Origin: Chrysopilus asiliformis
Lineage: Eukaryota; Arthropoda; Insecta; Diptera; Rhagionidae
Reading direction: 5' to 3'
Length of the DNA: 64,000 nt
NCBI GenBank assembly: GCA_964034945.1
Contig: OZ035962.1
Span: forward strand, 29,601,943 to 29,665,942
The notes under the pieces were generated by a model. That model was not told the DNA's origin, ran no database searches, and saw only the letters and a program-made list of their open reading frames with translations. Positions 48,908 to 59,106 of the stretch are shown here, piece by piece. Each line of letters begins with the position of its first letter. Position 1 is the stretch's first letter. Position numbers and translations under genes: made by a program.

Positions 48908-50738
48908 GTACAATAACAGAGGTATGTTCGATATAAATATACTCTGTACAATGGAAATTTTCTTACACGATTTCCGGTGGATAAAATATGTATATTTATA
49001 GTTCTGCAGTACAGGACATTTTAAAATATAGGCGAATGAAATTAATTTACATCAAAGTTTTATAATTTTTTTTTGTTTAATGAAGTGTCATTTACGCGCA
49101 TAATTCTAATCAAACAATATATTGATTTTTCTTCAATTTGTGATATTTCATTTTTTTACGATTTAATTCTTTCAGGATATCGATCAAATTTAATTTGCAA
49201 TTTTAGTAATTGTGTTGAGCATAAAGATTTTACCATTTACTCGGACTGTGATTCCATGTGCGTTTAGGATAATCAAATAATCAGTTCCGGACTTATTTAC
49301 CTATCTCTGGTTCAAATTTTACAAATTTTAAACTCTGGCAATATAATTAAATATTGAAACACCTTTATTTTTCTCCCTTTTGTCTGTTTTGAGATCGGTT
49401 TATTTGCAATAAACTATTTGGACATTAATATGTAATTAATGGACATCAAATAACATTTCCTTAAGTGTCTAATTGTCCCGAGAGATATAATAGCTCGAGA
49501 ATTTTTCAATGAATTTTTGTGTTTGCATACTTTTATTTTCAATATTTACGTTTTCGGACAGGAGGCAACCTTCATTTCATCAATAATTGTGTTCCTTGAT
49601 TCATATTTTTAACATTTCTTATAAAGGGTGGTTAAATTTTAAGGGCCGATGTTGAATGTGAACCACACCTAAACGTCAAGTTTTTTTCTGCATTTCATTT
49701 GACATTTCTCAATTTCAGACTAACTCAATTTGAACCATGGAAAGATACACAATCGAGCAACGCGTTAAAGTTATTCAGGCTTATTATGAAAATGGGCGTT
49801 CAAATCAAAATGCATATCGTGCACTTCGTGCCGCCAGCCCATAAACCGCACCAAACAGTCACTCTTTGTGGGTGCATTGGTTTTTCGACAATCACTCTTG
49901 GATTATCATTCGCCCAAATGCGGCTGTTCTGCTTATTGACGAATCCACTGAGGTGAAAATGTGCCTCATCACTGAAGATGATTTTCTTCGAAAATTGATC
50001 ATCCACTGTTGCCATTTCTTGCCACCATTCTGACCATTGACGACGCTTGAAATGGTCAAGAGGCTTTAGTTCTTGAGTCAATTGCACCTTGTAAGCGTGT
50101 AAATGCAAGTCTTTATGCATAATGTTCATCAACGACGAGCGTGGGAGGTGCAATTGTTGGGCACGACGACGAGTTGAGGTGGACGGCTCTTCAGGCACAC
50201 TATCGCGAACAGCAGCAATATTTTCTGCAGTACGAGCTGTACGAGCATGCACTGGTGTTTTCACATCTCCTACAGACCCGGTTTGCTCAAATTTTTGCAC
50301 GATTTTTCCGATTGTACGCACATTTGGACGATTAAATTGACCGAAAAAATCACGAAGTGCACGATATGCATTTTGATTTGAACGCCCATTTTCATAATAA
50401 GCCTGAATAACTTTAACGCGTTGCTCGATTGTGTATCTTTCCATGGTTCAAATTGAGTTAGTCTGAAATTGAGAAATGTCAAATGAAATGCAGAAAAAAA
50501 CTTGACGTTTAGGTGTGGTTCACATTCAATATCGGCCCTTAAAATTTAACCACCCTTTACAAAATCTTCTAAATTTCATCATGTGTTTCTGTTTAAATCA
50601 TAAATCGTGCGTATTTAAAAGAAAATGCTAGAAATGTTTGTAAAGAGTTTCATCAGAATTTTTCAATATGGCAGAAGTAACTTTCAATATGGCAGAAGGT
50701 AACTTTCAATCTGGCATACCTCTGTTATTGTACCATGG
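48908..50738. mobile_element. Candidate element with 13-bp flanking duplication
   Basis: GTACAATAACAGAGGTATG at the left (48908) is inverted near the right end (about 50713-50733). The 13-bp ATTGTGAAGTATG lies immediately outside on both sides (48895-48907, 50739-50751). The inverted ends are offset by about five bases, which is odd. It contains the palindromic Tc1-type derivative (49624-50557) as a later insertion. No transposase of its own was recognised. Confidence 0.5.
49624..50557 (-). mobile_element. Palindromic Tc1/mariner-like derivative, copy 2
   Basis: The 934-bp element has the same ends as copy 1 (AAGGGTGGTTAAATTTTA) and TA on both sides (49622-49623, 50558-50559). The arms 49624-49830 and 50351-50557 (207 bp) are inverted copies of the 5' end plus the first part of the transposase gene. 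From ATG at 50444 (-) the frame runs for 214 codons: an N-terminal helix-turn-helix region, a linker, and the first catalytic Asp in IIFSDEAHF. After LWAGG it runs into the inverted arm, so the C-terminal half with the remaining catalytic residues is missing. At the junction 18 bp present in copy 1 are absent (six codons, IIGPYF). It cannot encode a working transposase. Confidence 0.9.
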
Positions 50739-50975
50739 ATTGTGAAGTATGTTTGAGGAGCGCTGGCTAACTATCTGACGTTTGCGGTGTCAATTATTAG
50801 CCCAAAATATTTTTGTCGGGAAAATGCTTTTGTCAATGGTTAATCCGAGATTTAATTTGCCAGAAGTCTAGTTTGAATAATTGCTGGTATTCAGTACTTG
50901 GTGAATGCCACCAAAAATTGAAATTCATACGAAAATTCAACAAAACTTGTGAAGTTTAGTTTCTAACCTACAAAA

Positions 50976-53084
50976 ATGAAGAAAAACTCAGGAAAACCCG
51001 GAAAAGTTACAGTAAAGTCAGAACTCGATAGAGAAATTTATCCGATGTCTCATTATGTCGACGATCGAGTTGAATTAATCAAGGAGATGTTTGGCGCTTT
51101 GAAGTCAAAGACGATAAAATCTTTGGCACCGGACTTCTTGCGGGTAAGAAGAGATATCGGTGGTCATTAAGCACCAATAATATGTCAAAATTGGCTTTTT
51201 CTATTTTTTTTTTGCGTTCGGCGTGGTAGTCGTACTCACGTTAAAAATAATTCCTGGAATTTTTCAGGATTCCTCAGTTGAAGATATCGAAGAGCTTTGT
51301 TTAAACGAAATCTTGGGAATATCACAGAAGAGACTTCTTTCTATTATAAATGCTACAAAATGCCCTTCAGATACTGAAAGTTCCGGCGATTCGGATGTGG
51401 AGAATATTGAAGGTAAGCAAATTGAGAAAAGGTCTTCAAATTGGACAGAACTATTGAATAAAAATCCTTGTAATAATTTTAGAACATATTTCCCTGGAAG
51501 AAATCTCATCGGAAAGCGAGAGCGAGAAACGAAAACCCAAGAAACAAAAGAAAACTCCACAAGGTAAGAGGTTTCGCAAAGAATTTAGATTAATTTATTT
51601 TACGTCCACTGTTTTTCAGATAAGGAAATTAGTGTCCTTGAATTGTTGGAGCTTCAGGCACGCGCCCGGGCTATTCGATCCCAACTGGCGCTTGAACCCA
51701 TCGCTAAAGTTGAAGTTGATTCCGACGAATCTTCCCAAGAAAATACAGCAGACAAAAACAAACCGAAGCAAAAGGAATCCGGAAGTAAAACGGTGCAGAA
51801 TGGAGTGGCAGGGACTACAAGTAAAGATAAAGATAAGAAAAAAGAGCGAGTGAAGGAGAGGGACAAGGAAAAGGCTAAGGAACCAGCGAAAATACACGAA
51901 GGTGAGAGCAAACCGAAGCGCGTGAAGTTGAAGAGAAACTTTAGAAAGCGAAGTATAAACGAGGATGATAAAAACGATGCAACAAAGGCAGTGAAAGTAG
52001 AATCCACTTCGAAGGAGGATCCCAGGACCCAAGAAATGCCGGAAAGGTCGCCGTCGCCGGATGTTATTACAATTCTTCCTAGTCCAGAGACTTTGTGTAT
52101 AAGTGATTCCAGTGACGAAGAAGCAGGGCCGAGTGGTGAGAAGAATCTAGTAGAAGAAAAGGCAATTGAAAAGGAATCAACGGGAAATGTAGTGGTAAAT
52201 AAAGAAGTAGAAGTCTCAACAGATAAGACCGACATAAACGTCGATGACGAGAAAGCGGAAATAACCGTAGAGGCAAACAAAACACCCGAAGAAGTTGAAG
52301 ATGGAGAGATCGAGGACAATGATGAGGGGGAAGGGGAAGAGGAAGAGTCCAACATGGACAGAAATGATTCCACAAAAAAAACTTCTGACGATGCGTCCGA
52401 TAAGCCGAAGGTGGAAGATCAAAGTCACGACGACATCCTTGAAATCCACGCAGACAATGATAAGCCGAAAGGATCTCCTGTTGAACCTTCGCATCGTTGT
52501 GACGACACAATTTCTTTAGGCCACGATGATCTCGATTTGGAAATGAGAGACCAATTCGACTTAACAGACGCCACACAAAACCCAAGCACCACTGGCAGCC
52601 AGGAGGAGGCGGGTGATGTTTCAATAGAAGAGAAGAACAACGACAGCAATGAGAATCAATTGGAACACGAAGAAATAATCGATTTTATTGACTTGAATAA
52701 TTCTAGCGATGATGAGGAGCCATCATCATCAGCTGATAATGGGAAAAATGAGGTAAAATCTTACAACATTTAACTTAATTTTCACTGATTAATTCTCGAA
52801 ATGAATTCAGCAATAATGATTTCCCTATTTAGACCCAATCGTGGAATCATAGGTGGTTGACCAGCTCCAAAGTCAAGCAGATTCTGGCCACATCACGAAT
52901 CGGGAATCGTGTTAGGGATAAGATTAAGCGTAGTAACAAAACTAAACAGCAGACTTCCGCTGATGAGTCGTCAGCGTCGAATACTGGCAACAACACTCCC
53001 ATTGTTTTTAGTTCTGCATTTGAAGATGGCTCCGTTCAGCAATACGAGGAAATTGCTAGTGTTGAGAAAAATAAAAATAGTTAG
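50976..53084 (+). CDS. CAAP1: CAAP1-family protein
   Basis: Five exons, 50976-51143, 51268-51412, 51483-51563, 51620-52752 and 52833-53084, join in frame (592 residues). The introns are 70-124 bp with GT-AG ends. Residues about 24-84 (YVDDRVELIKEMFGALKSK; SSVEDIEELCLNEILGIS) match the helical block of human caspase activity and apoptosis inhibitor 1. The LELLELQARARAIRSQL motif (about 138-153) matches its second conserved block, which in the human protein lies at the C-terminus. The remaining ~440 residues are a highly charged Lys/Glu/Asp/Ser tail, probably disordered, ending in a basic segment (IGNRVRDKIKRS). In mammals CAAP1 restrains caspase-dependent apoptosis. Whether the fly protein does so is unknown, and the long tail suggests extra roles. 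The assignment rests on the two motifs seen here and remembered family features. Confidence 0.85.
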
Positions 53085-53266
53085 AATGAGTTCGTGTTTT
53101 ACTTTTTTTTTAGTTGAACTAGAATGTGGATTCATTGTTGCCGGGTTTCGTTTTTATTTGGTAAACGATTTAGAAATACCGAAAAAATTCAAGTTTTGAT
53201 AAAAAAGGGCTAAAATTTCCTATCTATTGGTAAAAGCTTGATGTAAATCGCTTCATCGGCTTAAGG

Positions 53267-53272
53267 AATAAA
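53267..53272 (+). terminator. Polyadenylation signal of the CAAP1-like gene
   Basis: AATAAA 183 bp after the TAG stop codon. It is the first clear hexamer downstream. Confidence 0.55.
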
Positions 53273-53545
53273 AGGGGACGGGGTAAGTAGATTTAAGTGG
53301 CCAGAGATTTCGTTTCAATAACGATGTATTTAATGATGAAGATTCGATAACAATTCGTTCATAAATCTAGAAAACTACAGGAGGGGGACTGACGGGCAAG
53401 GAAAGGGGTTTTTTTAGTAGTCGATGGTAGTTTACGAGATTCCATAAGCCACACAGAAAACCGCATCCTAATCGGTTGAGTGGTTTAAAAGTTAAGGAGA
53501 GGACTTCATTTATAATTTGATTCACATTACGATTTACATACTGTA

Positions 53546-53702
53546 CAGTGAAACCTCGGTTCGACATTTTTTTCAGCCCTGAAAATACTTCTATTTGTGA
53601 AAAATGTTTCGGTTTATGAACAAAACTTTAGCTCTTGGACAAACTTTCGGTTTGTGACCGATTTTCAGGAATAGATTGGGCACACAAACCGGGGTTCCAC
53701 TG
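53546..53702. mobile_element. Pogo/Tigger-type MITE, 157 bp
   Basis: The ends are CAGTGAAACCTCGGTT and the complement of CAGTGGAACCCCGGTTTG, with TA on both sides (53544-53545, 53703-53704). The interior repeats the 'tcggtttgtga' theme. No coding capacity. Confidence 0.85.
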
Positions 53703-53704
53703 TA

Positions 53705-54951
53705 TGCATAATCATTTAAATTGAGGAAAAGTTTACGGAGATGGGGAAAAATGTAATTTAAAATTTATTTTTGTTTTTCGTTTTTCTACTTTTCGTCCAG
53801 TAAAGCTACTTCGAATAAATGATTTCTTATATAAACTAATAATAAGCTCTAATGATGTACGCACTAATGGGATAAAATATGTTTGAAATAGTTTATTAAA
53901 AGAAAGAAAATTTTTATTAAAATACCCACAAGGGGAATCAAAAATAATGAATAGAAAGGTTATTTTTAAGGAAAACTAAAGGAAATAAATCTTTTTTACA
54001 AAGTCTTATTAAAAAATTCTTGAAATCGATTTATAATGGATAAAAGAATTTATTTGTGTCGACAGTCGTTTGATTTTGAATAGATAAGATTCCCTGCAGT
54101 AATTTCTTTGCCCACCTTCATGAAATATGCAAATATGTAGTTTTGAGTGCTCGAAAAGCGAAGTTTCGTTGGTAAAACGACAGCGTGGCAATATTTTCTT
54201 TTCATAGCTTAAATCAAAAGAATTAATACCATTCTCAAAATCATCCAAATTGGGCAAATAGTGGGAGATTGGCCAAGATTGTCTCTTGTTGAAGAAATCA
54301 AGCATTTTAATTTGGGTTAAACCCGGATTTGGCTGTAACAACACACAGGATCCATTTTGTACTTTTCGCAGACTTTCTCTAACGAATATTAGTATTAAGA
54401 AAAACTCGAAAAAAGGAATACTTTTTTCATACTTTAAATTCCAATTGAAATAATGTTAAAAGATTACTTCACATTGTCTGGGTTATTTGGGGTCGCTGAA
54501 TCCGAATCTGTTGTGGTTTGGCTAGGTCAGCTCTACTTTTGGAGATATGAAGGAAAAAAGAATTGTTGATTTCCAAATTATAAATATATAAACCAATTTA
54601 TGAGTTACCGTCCACATCCGAAGTACTACCAGATTCGGATTCGGCGACTAATTTGACCACCAGAAAAGATTCTTAAAAGTTTTTGGTCACAATGAATTTT
54701 GGTACCACCCGTCATATTTTTTTCCCCCAAAGAAATAAATCAGCATATTGTTACTTTCTTCAAGAAACGCGCCAATATTCGAACGGGAAGTTAAATGTAT
54801 CTGTTGGAAAGCAGGTATCCCAAAAATTCTGTTTTATTTTATTTGCTAGACCACTACCTCCCCTCTACGTACAAGCTGTTTTAAAAACCACCTCTAGAAA
54901 TTAATAAAACAAGCGCTTTTATTCTTTCTGTTCTCAGGGATGTTATTTGAT
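53705..54951. other. Intergenic DNA with a fragment of the GGACC family
   Basis: No gene is supported. 54485-54515 (TTATTTGGGGTCGCTGAATC) and 54628-54650 look like fragments of the GGACCTTCCG family's 'cagcgacccc' block. The frames at 54009-54344 and 54683-54904 show no domain. Confidence 0.45.
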
Positions 54952-54957
54952 TTTATT
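54952..54957 (-). terminator. Polyadenylation signal of ATP synthase b
   Basis: AATAAA on the minus strand about 80 bp beyond the stop codon of the subunit b gene. Confidence 0.5.
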
Positions 54958-55037
54958 TCGTTTTATTTTTAATTTTTTTTTATAAGATTTCCATTTGAAA
55001 TTGATATTTCTAATGTAACATTATTAAACTACCAGCT

Positions 55038-56059
55038 CTACTTGGCTCGTGCAGCGAGAGCACTTAGATCGGAGATGCATTTGTTTAGTGTTTCCTTCTC
55101 CTGGGCTGGAGTAATCGATTTCAAGACGTTGTTAACGATCCAATTGACCATGTGTTTTTGGTTGATACGGCGGTCGATGTGACGGCATTCGACTTGATAA
55201 TCTAAACGTCGTTTCACCTGAAATAGTATTTGAGTTTTGTCGAGCGGACATTTTTTACTGCACCTCATAGGAGACAAAATTTTACCTCGCGATAGACATT
55301 CATGGCCCTTTCACGGAAAGCAGCCTCTAACTGAAGAGCAACGTTCTCCTTCTTGGCTTCCATTAGCTGAATAGCACCCTCGGCCCTCCACTGTTCCTTC
55401 TTTTCCTCTTGAATGGCGTCGGAAAGGGTCTTAAGTTCGTTCTCGCGACCCTGCTTCCACTCCGACTCGATTCTCTGTAAGAAAGCGCATTAATTCAGGT
55501 CGAGACCCATAGATTCGCGTCTTACATCGATTTCCTTGTCGCAGTACTTGGCGATTCCAGGGCCTAGTTTTTTGACGGCGAATATTGCCATTATGCCGAG
55601 CGACAGGCCAGAGTAGTACTCGTGCTCCATCACGTAGATTTCCTTGGAGCACAAATAGGTCAACAGACCGACTCCGAAGGTGTATGGTCCGGTAACTCCG
55701 GTCTTGTTGTAGAAGAAAGTGAACCACTCTTCTGGAATGAATCCCATACGAACTTTGCCAGGGTGCTCCAGTCGAATGGGGCGAGAAAATTGGTCAGATG
55801 AGGAAGTCGCTGAGGTGCGGGCAACCAGAGCTGTGGAAGCGGCCAGTTGGCGCTGTGCTGAAATGGGAGTCGGAAATGTATTAAAGCGACTTTTATAGTG
55901 GAAAAAAATCGAAATTTGACGTAGGACGATTACATAAACCACCACCCGGGCGACACATTTTTCCAGAAAACACCGCGAATTTCACCAAACTACGGTTGAT
56001 TTTTATTTAAACGGGAAGAAAGAAAGATATTTACCTGAAGGAATCACTGCCCGAAGCAT
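55038..56059 (-). CDS. ATPsynB: ATP synthase subunit b, mitochondrial
   Basis: Minus-strand exons 56059-56035, 55857-55526, 55474-55286 and 55217-55038 join in frame to 241 residues, close to the length of the fly protein. The introns are GT-AG. The first exon gives only MLRAVIPS, the start of a basic, Ser/Ala-rich mitochondrial targeting region. Then come [20 protein letters not shown] and two hydrophobic helices ([24 protein letters not shown]), followed by a long charged helical part ([20 protein letters not shown] onward) ending [13 protein letters not shown]. Subunit b forms the peripheral stalk of the F1Fo ATP synthase in the inner mitochondrial membrane and holds F1 against rotation. 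The gene is divergent from rad9, with 877 bp between starts that include a palindromic MITE. Confidence 0.96.
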
Positions 56060-56386
56060 TTTCTTGGGAATTTTTGCTAAATATGTCGACGAGAAAATTC
56101 AATGATAAATCGCCGTAACGAAAGTCGACCTTAGACGAAGTTGTCACCCTCTCTTTCTCCTACATCATTGGATCTCGCTCACACTAGTAGAGTTGTTTTT
56201 GGACCTGCGTAGGAATCAATGACAATTTAGACCGTGTGTGGAGGGTATACGGTATGTACTACACCACCACTTCAAGTACTACAGTAGAAGTACACTTGAT
56301 AGTCATTTGTAGCTAACTTCACTATGTATTGTCAAAACAAAAGTGATTTTTGAAAAAGGTTTTTGGTGAAAAAATTAAAAAACTTA

Positions 56387-56750
56387 TGCTACATTTACAC
56401 GAATGACAAATTTGTCATTTTTTTCTTGTCATTATGTTAATTCCCGTGTAAATGGCATAATTTTTGTAATTTTTTCTGTCAGAAAATGTCAATCTCTCAT
56501 AAAAGAATGCCAGATTGTCATTCGTACAAACGCAATATTAGTTATGACAAAAGTTGAATACTAAAGTTGTCATAACTAATATTGCGTTTGCACGAAGGAC
56601 AATCTGGCATAAAAGAATGGACAAGTTCATTCTTTTATGAGAGATTGACATTTTCTGACAGAAAAAATTACAAAAATTATGCCATTTACACGGGAATTAA
56701 CATAATGACAAGAAAAAAATGACAAATTTGTCATTCGTGTAAATGTAGCA
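56387..56750. mobile_element. Palindromic MITE, complete copy B, between divergent genes
   Basis: The 364-bp element has the same ends and inverted structure as 1761-2144, and TTA on both sides (56384-56386, 56751-56753). It lacks 20 bp of copy A's left arm, a small inner hairpin (CATTCTTTTATG region), which exactly explains the length difference. It lies between the ATP synthase b start (56059) and the rad9 start (56937), within what is probably their shared promoter region. Confidence 0.9.
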
Positions 56751-56936
56751 TTATTCAATTGCTTGCATTTTTGTGCGAAATTTTAATTTAAAAATGGGAA
56801 ATGATTAAAGCTCTAATGATGAGAAACACCTCTAGCTAATTGAGGTTATGTTTTCATAAACACGGTGGCGCGATTTGCGTTGTTCTGTTTTCAAATTTGT
56901 AGTAAATAAAATTAGCTTTGTGACTGATGAATAAAA

Positions 56937-58754
56937 ATGAAATGTGTAGCAGACGGAGACAACGCCAAGCGTAATTTTAATTGTTTATATCAATACATTG
57001 GAATAACTTTACAATCCACAGTAATTGGGAGAACTATTCAATCGTTAGCGCGGATCGGCCCAGAACTTTATTTGGAAGTTTCGTCCAGAGGTTTCTCTTT
57101 GAAAACAGTAAATGCCACCCGAACTGCTTATGCCATGATTAGATTTGTACCAGACTTCTTCAGCGAGTTCGAATATGACCAGACACATGGCCGAGAGTGG
57201 TGTAAGGTGGGCTTCAGGGCGATTCTAGTGGCGTTCAAATGTACATACCAGGTAATCCCACATAACTTCCAGAACAGGCTCCAGGATTTTGCATTCTTAA
57301 ATTTCCTTAGGTGGAGAGCTGTACAATTTCGCTGGAACCACTTAGTGATAAGTTAATGGTCATTCTGAACTGTAAAATGGACATCACGAAAACTTTCGCT
57401 GTGTCGATCTTGGCTCTGGAAAACTTGGAAGCTCCCCACATTCCGAAAGATTCAATGAATGAGTATTCAGATATATACATAAAAAATTGCTACTAGAATT
57501 ATTTTAATTCCTATTTTGCAGAATAACTGCACCATTCAAACTTTTTCACGTGATTGCTCACAACTTCCAACGAAAAGGCGAAGAACTTACTTTTTACGCA
57601 AAAAAGAGGCGTTTGATTGTGAAGAATTACGTTGAAAATGCATTGGTGGACAGGAGGTTCATGCGATCTGAAATCTCATTTAGGTTTGTATCTCCTAAAT
57701 TGTTGCTTTCTTAATTTTATAATGTGTATGTTGCAGAACAAATGAGTTCCATAAGTACTTGATTAAAAACGAGACTCATGTATCATTTACCATGCGTGAA
57801 TTCAAGGCTTTTCTCGCTCTATCGGAAAATACGAATTCGGATTTGACGATCTACTTTGAAAAGACGGGACAGTAAGTCATAAATCAATTTTGTCTGAATA
57901 TACTTTTATTACGGTTTCCTTTCAGACCACTGTCTCTACAGGTCGACAACCCAGACGTCTTTGAGGCGACTTTAATTCTATCAACGTTGCAACCAGAAGA
58001 TCTCAGCGCCGACGAGTCTTCGGAGACTCCCGAAGTAATCCCAGAAATAAATTCTGTCGCCACAAACCAAAATAAAGAATCTGCAGAGTCCGGAATGCAG
58101 CGCAAAATTCCGAATAGCAGAAAACGAACGCATTTACAATCCGCAACGACTGTCGATGATCAAGTTGAAAGTTGCCCTTTCGGATCAAGTAGAAACACCG
58201 CCACTTCTATGGACACGGTGCGAGGAAAACAAGCAAGTCGAGAAGAACAGATAGAAGATCTGCTATTCGAAAATCACGAGCTCGCCGATCAAATTGCGGG
58301 CAATTTGCCAGTATTTAGGCCTCAGAATGACGAAGACAAGCGATCAGAAGGTCCTAACTTGATACTAGCCGACACTGAAGGTCCAAATCAGAAAAGAACT
58401 CACAATCTATTGACCCAATCGCAGGCTGGCAATAGACGGAATTCCCCATCGGAGAGGTCAATTATTGCCCATGGCCAGGAACTTGCATCGAATTTAGGAA
58501 GTGTAATTCCTGTCTCGGGTCAACAGCGAAGCGAACAAAATTTAATCCAAACCAATATTTCTACTTCGAGCAATGATATATCGTTGGGATTGGTGGCCAA
58601 CTTAGACTCCGTGGAATTAACGAATTCCGATGACGAGTTATACGATAGACCCCAGTTGAAAAGAGTTTTCAGTCGATGTTTTAATACAACGCTTAATTTG
58701 CAACAACAGAGGCAAAATTTTATATTAGCTCCGAACTCTGATGATGAGAGTTAA
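56937..58754 (+). CDS. Rad9: Cell-cycle checkpoint protein Rad9 (9-1-1 clamp)
   Basis: Six exons, 56937-56970, 57022-57251, 57311-57462, 57522-57683, 57737-57871 and 57926-58754, give 513 residues. The first intron is only 51 bp, a multiple of three and free of stops, so the unspliced frame also reads through. Splicing there restores the family start MKC...LIGRTIQSLARIGPELYLE. Residues 1 to about 250 form the Rad9 PCNA-like fold: RGFSLKTVNATRTAYA, VESCTISLEPL, FRTNEFHKYL, FTMREFKAFLALSE and YFEKTGQPLSLQV. Rad9 joins Rad1 and Hus1 in the ring clamp loaded at damaged DNA to activate ATR signalling. The remaining ~260 residues are a polar tail with an acidic Ser site NSDDEL (about 472) and a final NSDDES, possible CK2 phosphorylation sites of the kind that recruit TopBP1 in other animals (inference). 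It converges on the small gene at 58834. Confidence 0.95.
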
Positions 58755-58800
58755 AGTTTTTTTTAATGATAAAGTTGAGATACCAGTTTGTTTTTTTTTA

Positions 58801-58806
58801 TTTATT
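58801..58806 (-). terminator. Polyadenylation signal of the small convergent gene
   Basis: AATAAA on the minus strand 28 bp beyond the stop at 58834. It lies inside the 79-bp gap to the rad9 stop, so the two transcripts probably overlap at their 3' ends. Confidence 0.5.
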
Positions 58807-58833
58807 AAAAAAAAGAATCTTATACATTTTGTT

Positions 58834-59100
58834 TTAACTACGTTTCTGAATTAAATTTATTCGCTGTAACATTTTTATATTTTCCTTTTCCACTCTTCTG
58901 AGTTGTGTTAAATCGTCAAAGAGTTTTGCTGTTTTCAAGTAGCTGTCGATTTTAAATTTTGGTGCATCGTAGGTTCGTTTCTCTGTCGTAAAAGTTTCTG
59001 GCTTGCTTTTTCTTTTACTCTTGGAATTTTTATATAATTTGGATTGGGTTTCCTTTAAATTTTTGAATGTTAAGTAGTTATCAAAGTCTTTAGCATTCAT
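58834..59100 (-). CDS. Small basic protein, weak CFAP97-like motif
   Basis: One uninterrupted exon of 88 residues, MNAKDFDNYLTF to INLIQKRS. It is Lys-rich in the middle (SKSKRKSKPETFTTEKR) and likely helical at the end. The end, SYLKTAKLFDDLTQLRRVEK followed by ENIKMLQRINLIQ, resembles the [leucine-spaced]-ENxxLxxRI pattern of CFAP97-domain proteins (cilia and sperm-tail proteins such as CFAP97D1). The similarity is from memory and short, so function is uncertain. The CFAP97 domain is usually longer, so this may be a partial or separate small family. In favour of a real gene: codon use looks coding, a polyadenylation hexamer follows, and it lies tail to tail with rad9 in a gene-dense island. 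Confidence 0.6.
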   Translation of the reverse strand: MNAKDFDNYLTFKNLKETQSKLYKNSKSKRKSKPETFTTEKRTYDAPKFKIDSYLKTAKLFDDLTQLRRVEKENIKMLQRINLIQKRS

Positions 59101-59106
59101 CGCAAT

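Noticed and set aside
51654..52373. 239-codon minus-strand open frame opposite the CAAP1-like gene
   Set aside because: It is Ser/Leu-rich low complexity, mirrors the Glu/Lys/Asp-rich sense codons, and has no domain.
53367..53567. Short minus-strand frame near the pogo-type MITE
   Set aside because: It overlaps non-coding repeat sequence and shows no conserved motif.
57484..57496. Read-through end of rad9 exon 3 (SDIYIKNCY, then stop)
   Set aside because: Using the donor after ATGAATGA (GTATTC) joins in frame to the next exon, which continues the Rad9 fold. The read-through is intron.
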